This document shows, piece by piece, positions 51,253 through 61,581 of a stretch of 64,000 bases of DNA. The notes under the pieces are model-generated. The model searched no databases and was not told where the DNA came from. It worked only from the letters and a program-made list of their open reading frames with translations. Each line of letters opens with the position of its first letter. Within the stretch, counting starts at the first letter, position 1. The position numbers and the translations under genes are program-made. This DNA comes from Marifrigoribacter sp047730175 (GTDB taxonomy: Bacteria; Bacteroidota; Bacteroidia; Flavobacteriales; Flavobacteriaceae), in NCBI RefSeq assembly GCF_047730175.1, contig NZ_CP159833.1:1984001-2048000 (forward strand). Direction: 5' to 3'.

Positions 51253-54200
51253 ATGTCAGCAACGCAAACTGAAAGATTGAATTTTTCCTCTATCAAGAAC
51301 AAAACTGAATATCCAGATTTTTTAGATATTCAAATTAAATCTTTTCAAGATTTTTTCCAATTGGAAACAAAATCAGATGAAAGAGGAAATGAAGGACTTT
51401 ATAAGACCTTTTTGGAAAATTTTCCAATAACTGATACCCGTAACCAATTTGTACTTGAGTTTTTAGACTACTTTGTAGATCCTTCAAGATATTCTATACA
51501 GGAATGTATAGAAAGAGGATTAACATATAGTGTTCCTTTAAAAGCACGTCTAAAACTTTATTGTACAGATCCAGAACATGAAGATTTTGAAACTATCGTT
51601 CAGGATGTATATTTAGGAACAATTCCTTATATGACTCCAAGTGGTACCTTTGTTATAAATGGTGCTGAGCGTGTTGTTGTTTCACAATTACACCGTTCAC
51701 CTGGTGTATTCTTTGGACAATCTTTCCATGCCAATGGAACTAAATTATATTCTGCCAGAGTAATACCGTTTAAAGGTTCTTGGATAGAATTCGCTACCGA
51801 TATAAACCAAGTAATGTATGCTTATATCGATAGAAAGAAAAAATTACCTGTAACAACACTTTTCCGTGCGATCGGTTTTGAAAGAGATAAAGATATCCTT
51901 GAAATTTTCGATTTAGCTGAAGAAATTAAAGCAACTAAAACAGGATTAAAAAGATACTTAGGACGTAAGTTAGCGGCCCGTGTACTTAAAACATGGTACG
52001 AAGATTTCGTAGATGAAGATACTGGTGAAGTTGTATCTATTGAACGTAATGAGATTGTTTTAGATCGTGATACAGTTCTTGATAAAGATCATATCGATGA
52101 GATTATAGAATCTGGTTCGAAAACAATATTACTTCATAAAGAAGATAATCATTTAGCGGATTATGCAATTATTCATAACACGCTTCAAAAAGATCCAACC
52201 AATTCAGAAAAAGAAGCGGTTGAACATATTTATAGACAATTACGTAATGCCGAGCCGCCAGATGAAGAAACTGCGCGTGGTATTATTAATAAGTTATTCT
52301 TTAGTGACCAACGATACAAATTAGGTGAAGTAGGTCGTTTTAGAATGAATAAAAAATTAGGTCTTGATATTCCAATTGATAAGCAAGTGCTTACCAAAGA
52401 AGATATCATTACTATTATAAAGTATTTAATTGAGTTAATTAACTCTAAAGCAGAGATTGATGATATTGATCACTTATCTAATCGTCGTGTACGTACGGTA
52501 GGAGAACAATTGTCTTCTCAATTTGGTGTTGGTTTAGCGCGTATGGCAAGAACCATTCGTGAACGTATGAATGTACGTGACAATGAAGTGTTTACTCCTA
52601 TAGATTTAATTAATGCGAAGACCTTATCTTCTGTAATTAATTCATTCTTTGGTACCAATCAGCTTTCTCAATTTATGGATCAAACCAATCCATTAGCTGA
52701 GATTACTCATAAGCGTCGTCTTTCTGCATTAGGACCTGGAGGTCTTTCAAGAGAAAGAGCAGGTTTTGAGGTGCGTGATGTTCACTTCACTCACTACGGA
52801 AGATTATGTCCAATTGAAACTCCTGAGGGTCCAAATATTGGTCTTATTTCTTCACTTTCAGTTTTTGCTAAAGTGAATAATTTAGGTTTCTTAGAAACTC
52901 CTTATCGTAAAGTTGAAAATGGAGTGATCGATTTAAAATCTGAACCAATTTACCTTTCTGCTGAAGAAGAAGAAGAAAAGTTAATTGCTCAGGCTCACAT
53001 CGACATGAAGGATGATGGAACGATCAAAACTGAAAAAGTTATTGCTAGAATGGAGGGAGATTTTCCTGTAGTAGATTCTAAAGATATCCATTTTACAGAT
53101 GTTGCTCCTAACCAGATATCTTCGATATCGGCTTCATTAATTCCTTTCTTAGAGCATGATGATGCGAATCGTGCCTTGATGGGATCTAATATGATGCGTC
53201 AAGCAGTACCATTATTATTAGCAGATTCACCTATTGTTGGAACTGGATTAGAACGCCAAGTAGCTTCAGATTCTCGTGTATTAATTAATGCAGAAGGAAA
53301 TGGAGTTGTAGAATATGTCGATGCAAATAAAATCACTATTAAATATGATCGTTCAGAAAATGAACGCATGGTTAGTTTTGAAGAAGATTCAAAAACATAT
53401 CAACTTGTTAAGTTCAGAAAAACAAACCAAAGTACTTCTATAAACTTAAAGCCGATTGTTAAAAAAGGTGATAGAGTAAAGAAAGGACAAGTATTATGTC
53501 AAGGGTATGCAACTCAAAGTGGAGAATTAGCACTTGGTAGAAATATGAAAGTAGCCTTTATGCCTTGGAAAGGGTATAATTTTGAGGATGCAATTGTAAT
53601 TTCTGAAGAAGTAGTACGTCAAGATATATTTACTTCTATTCATGTAGATGAATATTCTTTACAAGTACGTGATACTAAACTAGGAAATGAAGAATTAACA
53701 AATGATATTCCTAACGTTTCTGAAGAGGCTACAAAAGACTTAGATGAAAATGGAATGATTCGTATTGGTGCAGAAGTTAAGCCAGGTGATATACTTATTG
53801 GAAAAATTACTCCAAAAGGAGAAAGTGATCCAACACCTGAAGAAAAACTACTTCGTGCTATATTTGGTGATAAAGCAGGTGATGTAAAAGATGCTTCTTT
53901 AAAAGCTTCTCCTTCGTTACGTGGTGTTGTAATTAATAAAAAATTATTTGCAAGATCTGTAAAAGATAAACGTAAGAGAGCTCAAGATAAAGAAGATATC
54001 GCAGCATTAGAGAACGAATATGATATCAAGTTTGATGATTTAAAGAATGTTTTAATTGAAAAACTGTTTATTATTATTGGTGGAAAAACAGCTCAAGGTG
54101 TAACAAATGACCTTGGTGAAATTGTATTCCCTAAAGGCAAAAAGTTTACGTTAAAAATGTTAAATGCTGTTGATGATTTTGTACACTTAACAGGTGGAAA

Positions 54201-55065
54201 GTGGACTACAGATGACGAAACAAACGTTCTTGTTGCAGACTTAATGCACAATTATAAAATTAAAGAAAATGACCTTCAAGGAAATCTTCGTCGTGAGAAA
54301 TTTACAATTTCTGTAGGAGATGAATTACCTTCAGGTATCCTTCAGCTTGCAAAAGTTTACGTAGCTAAAAAACGTAAATTAAAAGTAGGTGATAAAATGG
54401 CAGGACGTCACGGTAACAAAGGTATTGTTGCTCGTATTGTTCGTCAAGAAGATATGCCTTTCTTAGAAGATGGAACACCAGTGGATATTGTATTAAATCC
54501 ATTAGGAGTACCTTCTCGTATGAATATTGGTCAGATCTATGAAACAGTTCTTGGTTGGGCAGGTCAAAAATTAGGACGCAAATTTGCAACGCCAATTTTT
54601 GATGGTGCAACACTTGATCAAATAAATGAATTAACCGATGAAGCAGGTATTCCAAGATTTGGACATACGTATCTTTTCGATGGTGGAACAGGCCAACGTT
54701 TTGATCAACCTGCAACAGTAGGGGTAATTTATATGTTGAAGCTAGGGCATATGGTAGACGATAAAATGCACGCGCGTTCTATTGGACCATATTCATTAAT
54801 CACACAGCAACCATTAGGTGGTAAAGCACAATTTGGTGGTCAACGTTGTGGTGAGATGGAAGTATGGGCTCTTGAAGCCTATGGTGCATCTAGTACACTG
54901 AGAGAAATTTTAACAGTAAAATCTGATGATGTTATTGGTAGAGCTAAAACCTATGAAGCAATTGTGAAGGGTGAAACGATGCCAGAACCAGGACTTCCTG
55001 AATCTTTTAACGTATTAATGCACGAATTAAAAGGATTAGGACTAGATATTAGATTAGAAGAATAA
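51253..55065 (+). CDS. rpoB: RNA polymerase subunit beta
   Basis: The 1270-residue beta subunit. Fork and rifampicin-region runs include FGTNQLSQFMDQTNPLAEITHKRRLSALGPGGLSRERAGFEVRDVHFTHYGRLCPIETPEGPNIGLI. C-terminal GGKAQFGGQRCGEMEVWALEAYGA is also typical. Rifampicin-cluster residues Q, D, H, R and S look like the sensitive wild type. Full length and in the usual place before rpoC. Confidence 0.98.
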   Translation: MSATQTERLNFSSIKNKTEYPDFLDIQIKSFQDFFQLETKSDERGNEGLYKTFLENFPITDTRNQFVLEFLDYFVDPSRYSIQECIERGLTYSVPLKARLKLYCTDPEHEDFETIVQDVYLGTIPYMTPSGTFVINGAERVVVSQLHRSPGVFFGQSFHANGTKLYSARVIPFKGSWIEFATDINQVMYAYIDRKKKLPVTTLFRAIGFERDKDILEIFDLAEEIKATKTGLKRYLGRKLAARVLKTWYEDFVDEDTGEVVSIERNEIVLDRDTVLDKDHIDEIIESGSKTILLHKEDNHLADYAIIHNTLQKDPTNSEKEAVEHIYRQLRNAEPPDEETARGIINKLFFSDQRYKLGEVGRFRMNKKLGLDIPIDKQVLTKEDIITIIKYLIELINSKAEIDDIDHLSNRRVRTVGEQLSSQFGVGLARMARTIRERMNVRDNEVFTPIDLINAKTLSSVINSFFGTNQLSQFMDQTNPLAEITHKRRLSALGPGGLSRERAGFEVRDVHFTHYGRLCPIETPEGPNIGLISSLSVFAKVNNLGFLETPYRKVENGVIDLKSEPIYLSAEEEEEKLIAQAHIDMKDDGTIKTEKVIARMEGDFPVVDSKDIHFTDVAPNQISSISASLIPFLEHDDANRALMGSNMMRQAVPLLLADSPIVGTGLERQVASDSRVLINAEGNGVVEYVDANKITIKYDRSENERMVSFEEDSKTYQLVKFRKTNQSTSINLKPIVKKGDRVKKGQVLCQGYATQSGELALGRNMKVAFMPWKGYNFEDAIVISEEVVRQDIFTSIHVDEYSLQVRDTKLGNEELTNDIPNVSEEATKDLDENGMIRIGAEVKPGDILIGKITPKGESDPTPEEKLLRAIFGDKAGDVKDASLKASPSLRGVVINKKLFARSVKDKRKRAQDKEDIAALENEYDIKFDDLKNVLIEKLFIIIGGKTAQGVTNDLGEIVFPKGKKFTLKMLNAVDDFVHLTGGKWTTDDETNVLVADLMHNYKIKENDLQGNLRREKFTISVGDELPSGILQLAKVYVAKKRKLKVGDKMAGRHGNKGIVARIVRQEDMPFLEDGTPVDIVLNPLGVPSRMNIGQIYETVLGWAGQKLGRKFATPIFDGATLDQINELTDEAGIPRFGHTYLFDGGTGQRFDQPATVGVIYMLKLGHMVDDKMHARSIGPYSLITQQPLGGKAQFGGQRCGEMEVWALEAYGASSTLREILTVKSDDVIGRAKTYEAIVKGETMPEPGLPESFNVLMHELKGLGLDIRLEE

Positions 55066-55071
55066 TAAGAC

Positions 55072-55112
55072 CCCGTCTTCGGGCGGGAAACTTTTAAGTC
55101 TGAATAAGACTT
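55072..55112 (+). promoter_or_regulatory. Two hairpins in the rpoB-rpoC spacer
   Basis: CCCGTC-TTCG-GGCGGG (55072-55087) closes on a stable UUCG tetraloop. A second hairpin AAGTCT...AGACTT lies at 55096-55112. Neither has a T-run, so processing or mRNA stabilisation is more likely than termination. Confidence 0.5.
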
Positions 55113-55168
55113 CTTGGAGTGTAATAACTTCAGAAAAAAAAGAACAACGCATATTAGTACATATCATT

Positions 55169-58100
55169 ATGGCAAGAAATAAAGAAAATGTAGTAAAGAA
55201 ATTTAATAAAATTTCGATTGGTTTTGCGTCTCCAGAGGCAATTTTGGGTGAATCTCGTGGTGAAGTTTTAAAACCAGAAACAATAAACTATCGTACACAT
55301 AAACCTGAGCGTGATGGTCTTTTCTGTGAGCGAATTTTTGGTCCTATTAAGGATTATGAATGTGCTTGTGGTAAATATAAAAGAATTCGTTATAAAGGTA
55401 TTGTTTGTGACCGTTGTGGTGTTGAAGTAACAGAAAAGAAAGTACGTAGAGATAGAGTAGGGCATATTAGTTTAGTAGTGCCTGTAGTTCATATTTGGTA
55501 TTTCCGTAGTTTACCTAATAAAATTGGATACCTTCTTGGATTACCCTCTAAGAAATTAAATATGATTATTTACTACGAGCGTTATGTAGTAATTCAGCCA
55601 GGTATAGCAAACAATGAAGAAGGAGAACCTGTTAAAAAAATGGATTTCCTTACAGAAGAAGAATACTTAACTGTTTTAGAAACTCTTCCACAAGAAAATC
55701 AATATCTTGATGATGAGGATCCAAATAAATTCATCGCCAAAATGGGTGCTGAATGTTTAATCGATTTATTGCGTAGAATTGACTTGGATGAATTATCATT
55801 CCAATTACGTCATAGTGCTAACAATGAAACTTCAAAACAACGTAAAACTGAAGCATTAAAAAGATTACAAGTGGTGGAAGCCCTTCGTGAATCTAATAAA
55901 AATAGAGAGAACAAACCTGAATGGATGATTATGAAGGTGGTGCCGATTATACCACCAGAATTACGTCCCTTAGTACCTCTTGATGGAGGTCGTTTTGCAA
56001 CTTCCGATTTAAATGATTTATATAGACGTGTAATTATTCGTAACAACCGTCTTAAAAGATTAGTGGAAATAAAAGCTCCTGAAGTAATTTTACGTAATGA
56101 AAAGCGTATGCTTCAAGAGTCTGTTGATTCATTATTTGATAATACACGTAAATCATCTGCTGTAAAAACTGACTCGAACCGTCCTTTAAAATCTCTTTCA
56201 GATTCATTAAAAGGAAAACAAGGTCGTTTCCGTCAAAACTTATTAGGAAAACGTGTGGATTATTCAGCACGTTCAGTAATTGTTGTTGGACCAGAACTTA
56301 AATTATTTGAGTGTGGTTTACCAAAAGATATGGCAGCAGAACTTTACAAGCCTTTTGTAATTAGAAAACTAATTGAAAGAGGAATTGTAAAAACAGTAAA
56401 ATCTGCTAAAAAGATTATAGATAAAAAGGAACCTGTAGTTTGGGACATTTTAGAAAATGTATTAAAAGGACATCCGGTATTATTAAACCGTGCTCCTACC
56501 TTACACCGTTTAGGAATTCAGGCATTCCAACCAAAATTAATTGAGGGGAAAGCAATCCAGTTACATCCATTAGCTTGTACGGCATTTAACGCCGATTTTG
56601 ATGGAGATCAAATGGCAGTTCATTTACCATTAGGTCCTGAAGCTATTCTTGAATCTCAATTATTAATGTTAGCTTCTCATAATATTCTAAATCCAGCGAA
56701 TGGTTCACCAGTTACGGTACCTTCTCAGGATATGGTATTGGGTCTATACTATATGACCAAGCTTAGAAAATCTACTCCAGAATTAACAGTTGCTGGAGAA
56801 GGTATTACATTCTATTCTGCTGAAGAAGTTATTATTGCTTACAATGAAAAGAAAGTAGACTTAAATGCTGAAATTAAAATCCGTACTAAAGATTTTAATG
56901 AAGAAGGTGAATTAGTCTTTCAAATAATTACTACTACTGTTGGTAGAGTAATTTTCAATGAAGAAGTACCAGAAGCAGCAGGTTATATAAATGAAGTATT
57001 AACCAAAAAATCATTACGTGATATTATTGGTGGTATTTTACGTGTAACTTCAGTTCCTGTTACTGCAGCTTTCTTAGATGAAATTAAAACATTAGGTTAT
57101 AAGTATGCATTTGAAGGAGGTTTGTCGTTTAGTTTAGGTGATATTATTATCCCTGCTGAAAAGCAAGCTATGATTGAGGATGCAAACAAACAAGTAGATA
57201 ATATAATAAGCAGTTATAATAATGGGCTTATTACCAATAATGAACGTTATAACCAAGTTATTGATATCTGGACAGCAACAAATGCTGAGTTAACTGAGTT
57301 GTCTATGAAGCGTATTCGTGAAGACCAACAAGGGTTTAACTCTGTGTTTATGATGCTTGATTCTGGAGCTCGTGGATCTAAAGAACAGATTCGCCAGTTG
57401 ACAGGTATGCGTGGATTAATGGCAAAACCGAAAAAGTCTAGTGCTGGAGGTGGTGAAATTATTGAAAATCCAATTCTTTCTAACTTTAAGGAAGGACTAT
57501 CAATTTTAGAATACTTTATTTCAACACACGGTGCACGTAAAGGTCTTGCCGATACAGCATTAAAAACTGCCGATGCAGGTTATTTAACCCGTCGTTTAGT
57601 AGATGTTTCACAAGATGTTATTGTAAATTCTGTAGACTGTGGTACTCTTAGAGGTATTGAAGTTAAAGCATTAAAGAAAAACGATGAAATCGTTGAATCT
57701 TTAGGAGCTAGAATTTTAGGACGTACGTCATTAAATGATGTAATTCATCCTTCAACTAAAGAAGTAATTGTTGCTTCTGGAGGACATATTTCAGATGATG
57801 TTACGGATAAGATTACTGCTTCTCCAATTGAAGCTGTTGAAGTTCGTTCCCCATTAACTTGTGAAGCCAAAAAAGGAATTTGTGCTACATGTTACGGTAG
57901 AAACCTCGCAACTAATAAAATGGTGCAAATGGGTGAAGCTGTTGGTGTAGTTGCAGCTCAGTCAATTGGTGAGCCTGGTACACAGTTAACACTTCGTACA
58001 TTCCACGTAGGTGGAGTTGCAGGTAATATTTCGCAAGAAAATAAATTATCTATTAAATTTGATGGAGTTGCTGAAATAGAAGATTTAAAAACAGTTAAAG

Positions 58101-59467
58101 GAGAAGATAATGATGGAAAATCTATCAATATTGTAATTTCTCGTACTTCTGAAATTAAATTGAAAGATAGAAAAACAGGAATCACACTTAGTACTAATAA
58201 CATTCCCTATGGATCTTCTGTCTTTATTAAAGATGGTCAAGAATTATCTAAAGGCGATGTAGTTTGTCAATGGGATCCATTTAATGGTGTAATTATTTCA
58301 GAATTTGCTGGAAAAATTAAATATGAAAACCTTGAGCAAGGAATTACGTATCAAGTAGAAATAGATGAACAAACTGGTTTCCAAGAAAAAGTAATTTCTG
58401 AATCTAGAGATAAAAAATTAATCCCTTCATTATTAATCTTAGGAAAAGGTGATGAAGTATTACGTTCTTACAATTTACCAGTAGGAGCACACATCATGGT
58501 AGATGAAAGCGAGAAAATTAAAGTTGGTAAAATTTTAGTTAAGATTCCTCGTAAGTCATCTAAATCTGGAGATATTACAGGAGGTTTACCACGTGTTACT
58601 GAGTTATTTGAAGCTCGTAACCCTTCTAATCCTGCTGTAGTTAGTGAAGTTGATGGTGTGGTTTCATTTGGAAAAATTAAGCGTGGTAATCGTGAGATTA
58701 TTGTTGAAACTAAAACGGGTGATATTAAGAAGTATTTGGTTAAATTATCAAACCAAATATTAGTACAAGAGAACGATTTCGTTCGTGCTGGTATGTCACT
58801 TTCAGATGGTTCAATAACACCTTTAGATATTTTAAGAATTCAAGGACCTTCAGCAGTTCAACAATACTTAGTGAACGAAGTTCAAGAAGTATATAGACTG
58901 CAAGGTGTGAAAATTAATGATAAACACTTTGAAATAGTTGTGCGTCAAATGATGCGTAAAGTAAGAGTGGAAGATCCGGGAGATACATTGTTCTTAGAAA
59001 ATCAATCAGTTCATAAATTTGATTTTATTGAAGAGAATGATAAAATTTTCGGATTGAAAATAATCATAAATGCTGGAGATTCTGAAAACCTTAAAGAAGG
59101 TCAGATGGTCACTACACGTGAATTACGTGATGAAAATTCTATTTTAAGAAGAAACGATCAAGCCTTAATTGAAGCTAGAGATGCGGTAAACGCAACTGCT
59201 ACGCCAGTATTGCAAGGTATTACTCGTGCTTCATTACAGACTAAATCGTTTATATCGGCAGCTTCCTTCCAGGAAACTACGAAAGTATTAAATGAAGCAG
59301 CTGTAAATGGTAAGATAGATTATCTTGAAGGATTGAAAGAGAATGTAATTGTAGGACATAGAATCCCAGCCGGTACCGGTATGAGAAACTATGAAACAAT
59401 CATTGTTGGTTCTAAAGAAGAACTTGAGGAAATGACTCGAGAAAAACAAGAAGTAAATTATAATTAA
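55169..59467 (+). CDS. rpoC: RNA polymerase subunit beta'
   Basis: The 1432-residue beta' subunit. Zinc site CACGKYKRIRYKGIVCDRCGVEVT, active-site motif NADFDGDQM, bridge/trigger region and second zinc site CEAKKGICATCYGRNLA. Full length for the phylum. The gene is followed by two hairpins (59473-59510 and 59558-59593). Confidence 0.98.
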   Translation: MARNKENVVKKFNKISIGFASPEAILGESRGEVLKPETINYRTHKPERDGLFCERIFGPIKDYECACGKYKRIRYKGIVCDRCGVEVTEKKVRRDRVGHISLVVPVVHIWYFRSLPNKIGYLLGLPSKKLNMIIYYERYVVIQPGIANNEEGEPVKKMDFLTEEEYLTVLETLPQENQYLDDEDPNKFIAKMGAECLIDLLRRIDLDELSFQLRHSANNETSKQRKTEALKRLQVVEALRESNKNRENKPEWMIMKVVPIIPPELRPLVPLDGGRFATSDLNDLYRRVIIRNNRLKRLVEIKAPEVILRNEKRMLQESVDSLFDNTRKSSAVKTDSNRPLKSLSDSLKGKQGRFRQNLLGKRVDYSARSVIVVGPELKLFECGLPKDMAAELYKPFVIRKLIERGIVKTVKSAKKIIDKKEPVVWDILENVLKGHPVLLNRAPTLHRLGIQAFQPKLIEGKAIQLHPLACTAFNADFDGDQMAVHLPLGPEAILESQLLMLASHNILNPANGSPVTVPSQDMVLGLYYMTKLRKSTPELTVAGEGITFYSAEEVIIAYNEKKVDLNAEIKIRTKDFNEEGELVFQIITTTVGRVIFNEEVPEAAGYINEVLTKKSLRDIIGGILRVTSVPVTAAFLDEIKTLGYKYAFEGGLSFSLGDIIIPAEKQAMIEDANKQVDNIISSYNNGLITNNERYNQVIDIWTATNAELTELSMKRIREDQQGFNSVFMMLDSGARGSKEQIRQLTGMRGLMAKPKKSSAGGGEIIENPILSNFKEGLSILEYFISTHGARKGLADTALKTADAGYLTRRLVDVSQDVIVNSVDCGTLRGIEVKALKKNDEIVESLGARILGRTSLNDVIHPSTKEVIVASGGHISDDVTDKITASPIEAVEVRSPLTCEAKKGICATCYGRNLATNKMVQMGEAVGVVAAQSIGEPGTQLTLRTFHVGGVAGNISQENKLSIKFDGVAEIEDLKTVKGEDNDGKSINIVISRTSEIKLKDRKTGITLSTNNIPYGSSVFIKDGQELSKGDVVCQWDPFNGVIISEFAGKIKYENLEQGITYQVEIDEQTGFQEKVISESRDKKLIPSLLILGKGDEVLRSYNLPVGAHIMVDESEKIKVGKILVKIPRKSSKSGDITGGLPRVTELFEARNPSNPAVVSEVDGVVSFGKIKRGNREIIVETKTGDIKKYLVKLSNQILVQENDFVRAGMSLSDGSITPLDILRIQGPSAVQQYLVNEVQEVYRLQGVKINDKHFEIVVRQMMRKVRVEDPGDTLFLENQSVHKFDFIEENDKIFGLKIIINAGDSENLKEGQMVTTRELRDENSILRRNDQALIEARDAVNATATPVLQGITRASLQTKSFISAASFQETTKVLNEAAVNGKIDYLEGLKENVIVGHRIPAGTGMRNYETIIVGSKEELEEMTREKQEVNYN

Positions 59468-59472
59468 GTGAG

Positions 59473-59510
59473 AATAACTTTTGTAAGGCAAAGCTAAAAC
59501 AAAAGTTATT
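59473..59510 (+). promoter_or_regulatory. Hairpin after rpoC
   Basis: AATAACTTTTG (59473-59483) pairs with CAAAAGTTATT (59500-59510), extended by a further GT/AC pair; loop 15-16 bases. No T-run, so possibly a 3' stabiliser. Confidence 0.5.
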
Positions 59511-59557
59511 AATCGAGCTTATCCTGATGCAGATCGGGATCTTGTAAATTGAAATAT

Positions 59558-59593
59558 CAAAATCCCGTGACATATGTTATGGGATTTTGTTTT
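59558..59593 (+). terminator. Likely terminator of the rpoBC transcript
   Basis: CAAAATCCC (59558-59566) pairs with GGGATTTTG (59581-59589), followed by TTTT. Stem of 9 bp with an AT-rich loop. Confidence 0.65.
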
Positions 59594-59612
59594 AAAGAAA
59601 TATATTAATAGT

Positions 59613-59630
59613 CTTCCGTTTTCACGGAAG
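59613..59630 (+). promoter_or_regulatory. Small hairpin before the DUF3467 gene
   Basis: CTTCCGT-TTTC-ACGGAAG is a perfect 7-bp stem with a tetraloop ending 16 bases before the ATG. It could affect translation start of the DUF3467 gene. Confidence 0.4.
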
Positions 59631-59646
59631 CGTAAACACATTTACG

Positions 59647-59961
59647 ATGGCAGATCAAATTAAACCTAAAAAAGGTCAGATTAATATTGAATTAGATGAA
59701 AAAGTAGCCCAAGGTATTTATAGTAACTTGGCAATCATAAATCACTCTGTTTCTGAATTTGTAGTTGATTTTGTTACTATTATGCCAGGAGTACCTAAGA
59801 GTAAAGTGAAGTCTAGAATAATTTTAACTCCACAGCACGCAAAGCGTTTTCTAAAAGCATTGAATGATAATGTGAAACGTTTTGAAAAAGCACATGGCGA
59901 AATAGAAGAACATCAACAAACTCCAATGCCAATTAATTTTGGACCTGCTGGAGAAGCTTAA
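59647..59961 (+). CDS. DUF3467 family protein
   Basis: A 104-residue protein (KKGQINIELDEKVAQGIYSNLAIINHSVSEFVVDFVTIMPGVPKSKVKSRIILTPQHAKRFLKALNDNVKRFEKAHGEI) of a widespread, uncharacterised bacterial family. Placement after rpoC is common in Bacteroidota. It shares a two-way terminator with prfC. Confidence 0.85.
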   Translation: MADQIKPKKGQINIELDEKVAQGIYSNLAIINHSVSEFVVDFVTIMPGVPKSKVKSRIILTPQHAKRFLKALNDNVKRFEKAHGEIEEHQQTPMPINFGPAGEA

Positions 59962-59962
59962 T

Positions 59963-59997
59963 AAAAAAACCTCGATATTAATATCGAGGTTTTTTTA
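59963..59997. terminator. Bidirectional terminator between DUF3467 gene and prfC
   Basis: A perfect palindrome: seven As, the 20-base palindromic core CCTCGATATTAATATCGAGG with its closing A and T, then seven Ts. It works on both strands. The last bases overlap the prfC stop codon (59995-59997). Confidence 0.9.
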
Positions 59998-61581
59998 TTT
60001 ATACTCACTAACATAATGAAACTTTACATTTGGATATTTTGATTGTGTCATTTGCAATGTAAAACTAGAATCTGCAAAAAATACCAATTGCCCTCTTTTA
60101 TCCTTAGCTAAAAACCTAGACTTCACTCTTTTGAAATCTAAATACTCTGCGCTTTTTTCATTATCTGTTTCAACCCAACACGCTTTATGAACGTTTAAGT
60201 TTTCATATCGACAGGTGGCACCATATTCATGTTCTAGTCTATATTGTATTACTTCAAATTGTAAAGCACCCACGGTTCCAATTACTTTTCTGCCATTTAG
60301 TTCTAAAATAAAAAGTTGAGCAACACCTTCATCCATTAATTGATCAATCCCCTTTTCAAGTTGCTTACTTTTCATGGGATCAGCATTATTAATAAACTTA
60401 AAGTGCTCTGGAGAAAAACTTGGAATACCTCTGTAGTTCATGTTTTCGCCTTCAGTTAACGTATCTCCTATTTTAAAGTTGCCGGTGTCATGAAGCCCTA
60501 CTATATCTCCTGGATAGGATATATCTACAATTTGCTTTTTTTCAGCAAAGAATGCATTAGGGCTCGAAAATTTCATTTTCTTATTATTTCGAACATGTAA
60601 ATAAGGTTTATTTCTTTCAAAAGTTCCAGAAACTATTTTTACAAATGCTAAACGATCTCTGTGTTTAGGGTCCATATTTGCATGAATTTTAAATACGAAA
60701 CCACTAAACTCTTTTTCATCTGGAGATACTAATCTAGTATCACTTTCTTTGGGTCTAGGTGTTGGAGCAATTTCAATAAAACAATCTAATAATTCACGTA
60801 CACCAAAACTATTTAATGCAGATCCAAAAAATACAGGTTGTAAATGCCCATTTAAATATTCATCTTTATTAAATTCAGGATAGATTCCTTCCATTAATTC
60901 TAATTCCTCACGTAGTGTATTTGCTGCTTTAGAAGTTATTAATTCATCTAAGGTACCATCATTAAGGTTTTCAATTTCAATAGTTTCTTCTATGTTCTTT
61001 CTGCTATCTCCACTAAAAAGGTTCACATTTTTCTCCCAAATATTATAAATACCTTTAAAATCGTACCCAATTCCAATAGGACAACTTAAAGGGGTTACCT
61101 TTAAATGAAGCTTTTGTTCTATTTCGTCTAATAATTCGAAAGTATCTTTTCCTTCACGATCTAATTTATTGACAAATACAATTATTGGAATATTTCGCAT
61201 TCTACAAACTTCTACAAGTTTTTCAGTTTGCTCTTCAACTCCTTTTGCTACATCAATAACTACAATAACACTATCTACTGCAGTAAGAGTTCTAAAAGTG
61301 TCTTCAGCAAAATCTTTATGCCCTGGAGTATCTAAAATATTAATTTTTATGTCTTGATACTCGAATGCTAATACGGAAGTTGCTACAGAAATACCTCTCT
61401 GTCTTTCAATTTCCATAAAATCACTAGTAGCTCCCTTTTTTATTTTATTACTCTTTACTGCACCAGCTTCTTGTATTGCGCCACCAAAAAGTAATAATTT
61501 TTCCGTTAACGTGGTCTTTCCTGCATCTGGATGCGAGATAATTCCGAACGTTCTACGTCTATGAATTTCCTTATTTAACAT
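59995..61581 (-). CDS. prfC: Peptide chain release factor 3
   Basis: The 528-residue GTPase that recycles RF1/RF2. Motifs SHPDAGKTTLTEKLLLFGGAIQ, RGISVATSV, DTPGHKDF, NKLDREGKD, and RF3-type C-terminal runs (GVAQLFILELNGRKVIGTVGALQFEVIQYRLEHEYGA). Full length. Confidence 0.95.
   Translation of the reverse strand: MLNKEIHRRRTFGIISHPDAGKTTLTEKLLLFGGAIQEAGAVKSNKIKKGATSDFMEIERQRGISVATSVLAFEYQDIKINILDTPGHKDFAEDTFRTLTAVDSVIVVIDVAKGVEEQTEKLVEVCRMRNIPIIVFVNKLDREGKDTFELLDEIEQKLHLKVTPLSCPIGIGYDFKGIYNIWEKNVNLFSGDSRKNIEETIEIENLNDGTLDELITSKAANTLREELELMEGIYPEFNKDEYLNGHLQPVFFGSALNSFGVRELLDCFIEIAPTPRPKESDTRLVSPDEKEFSGFVFKIHANMDPKHRDRLAFVKIVSGTFERNKPYLHVRNNKKMKFSSPNAFFAEKKQIVDISYPGDIVGLHDTGNFKIGDTLTEGENMNYRGIPSFSPEHFKFINNADPMKSKQLEKGIDQLMDEGVAQLFILELNGRKVIGTVGALQFEVIQYRLEHEYGATCRYENLNVHKACWVETDNEKSAEYLDFKRVKSRFLAKDKRGQLVFFADSSFTLQMTQSKYPNVKFHYVSEYK

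Noticed and set aside
54365..54715. 116-codon minus-strand frame inside rpoB
   Set aside because: Shadow of the strongly conserved rpoB sequence.
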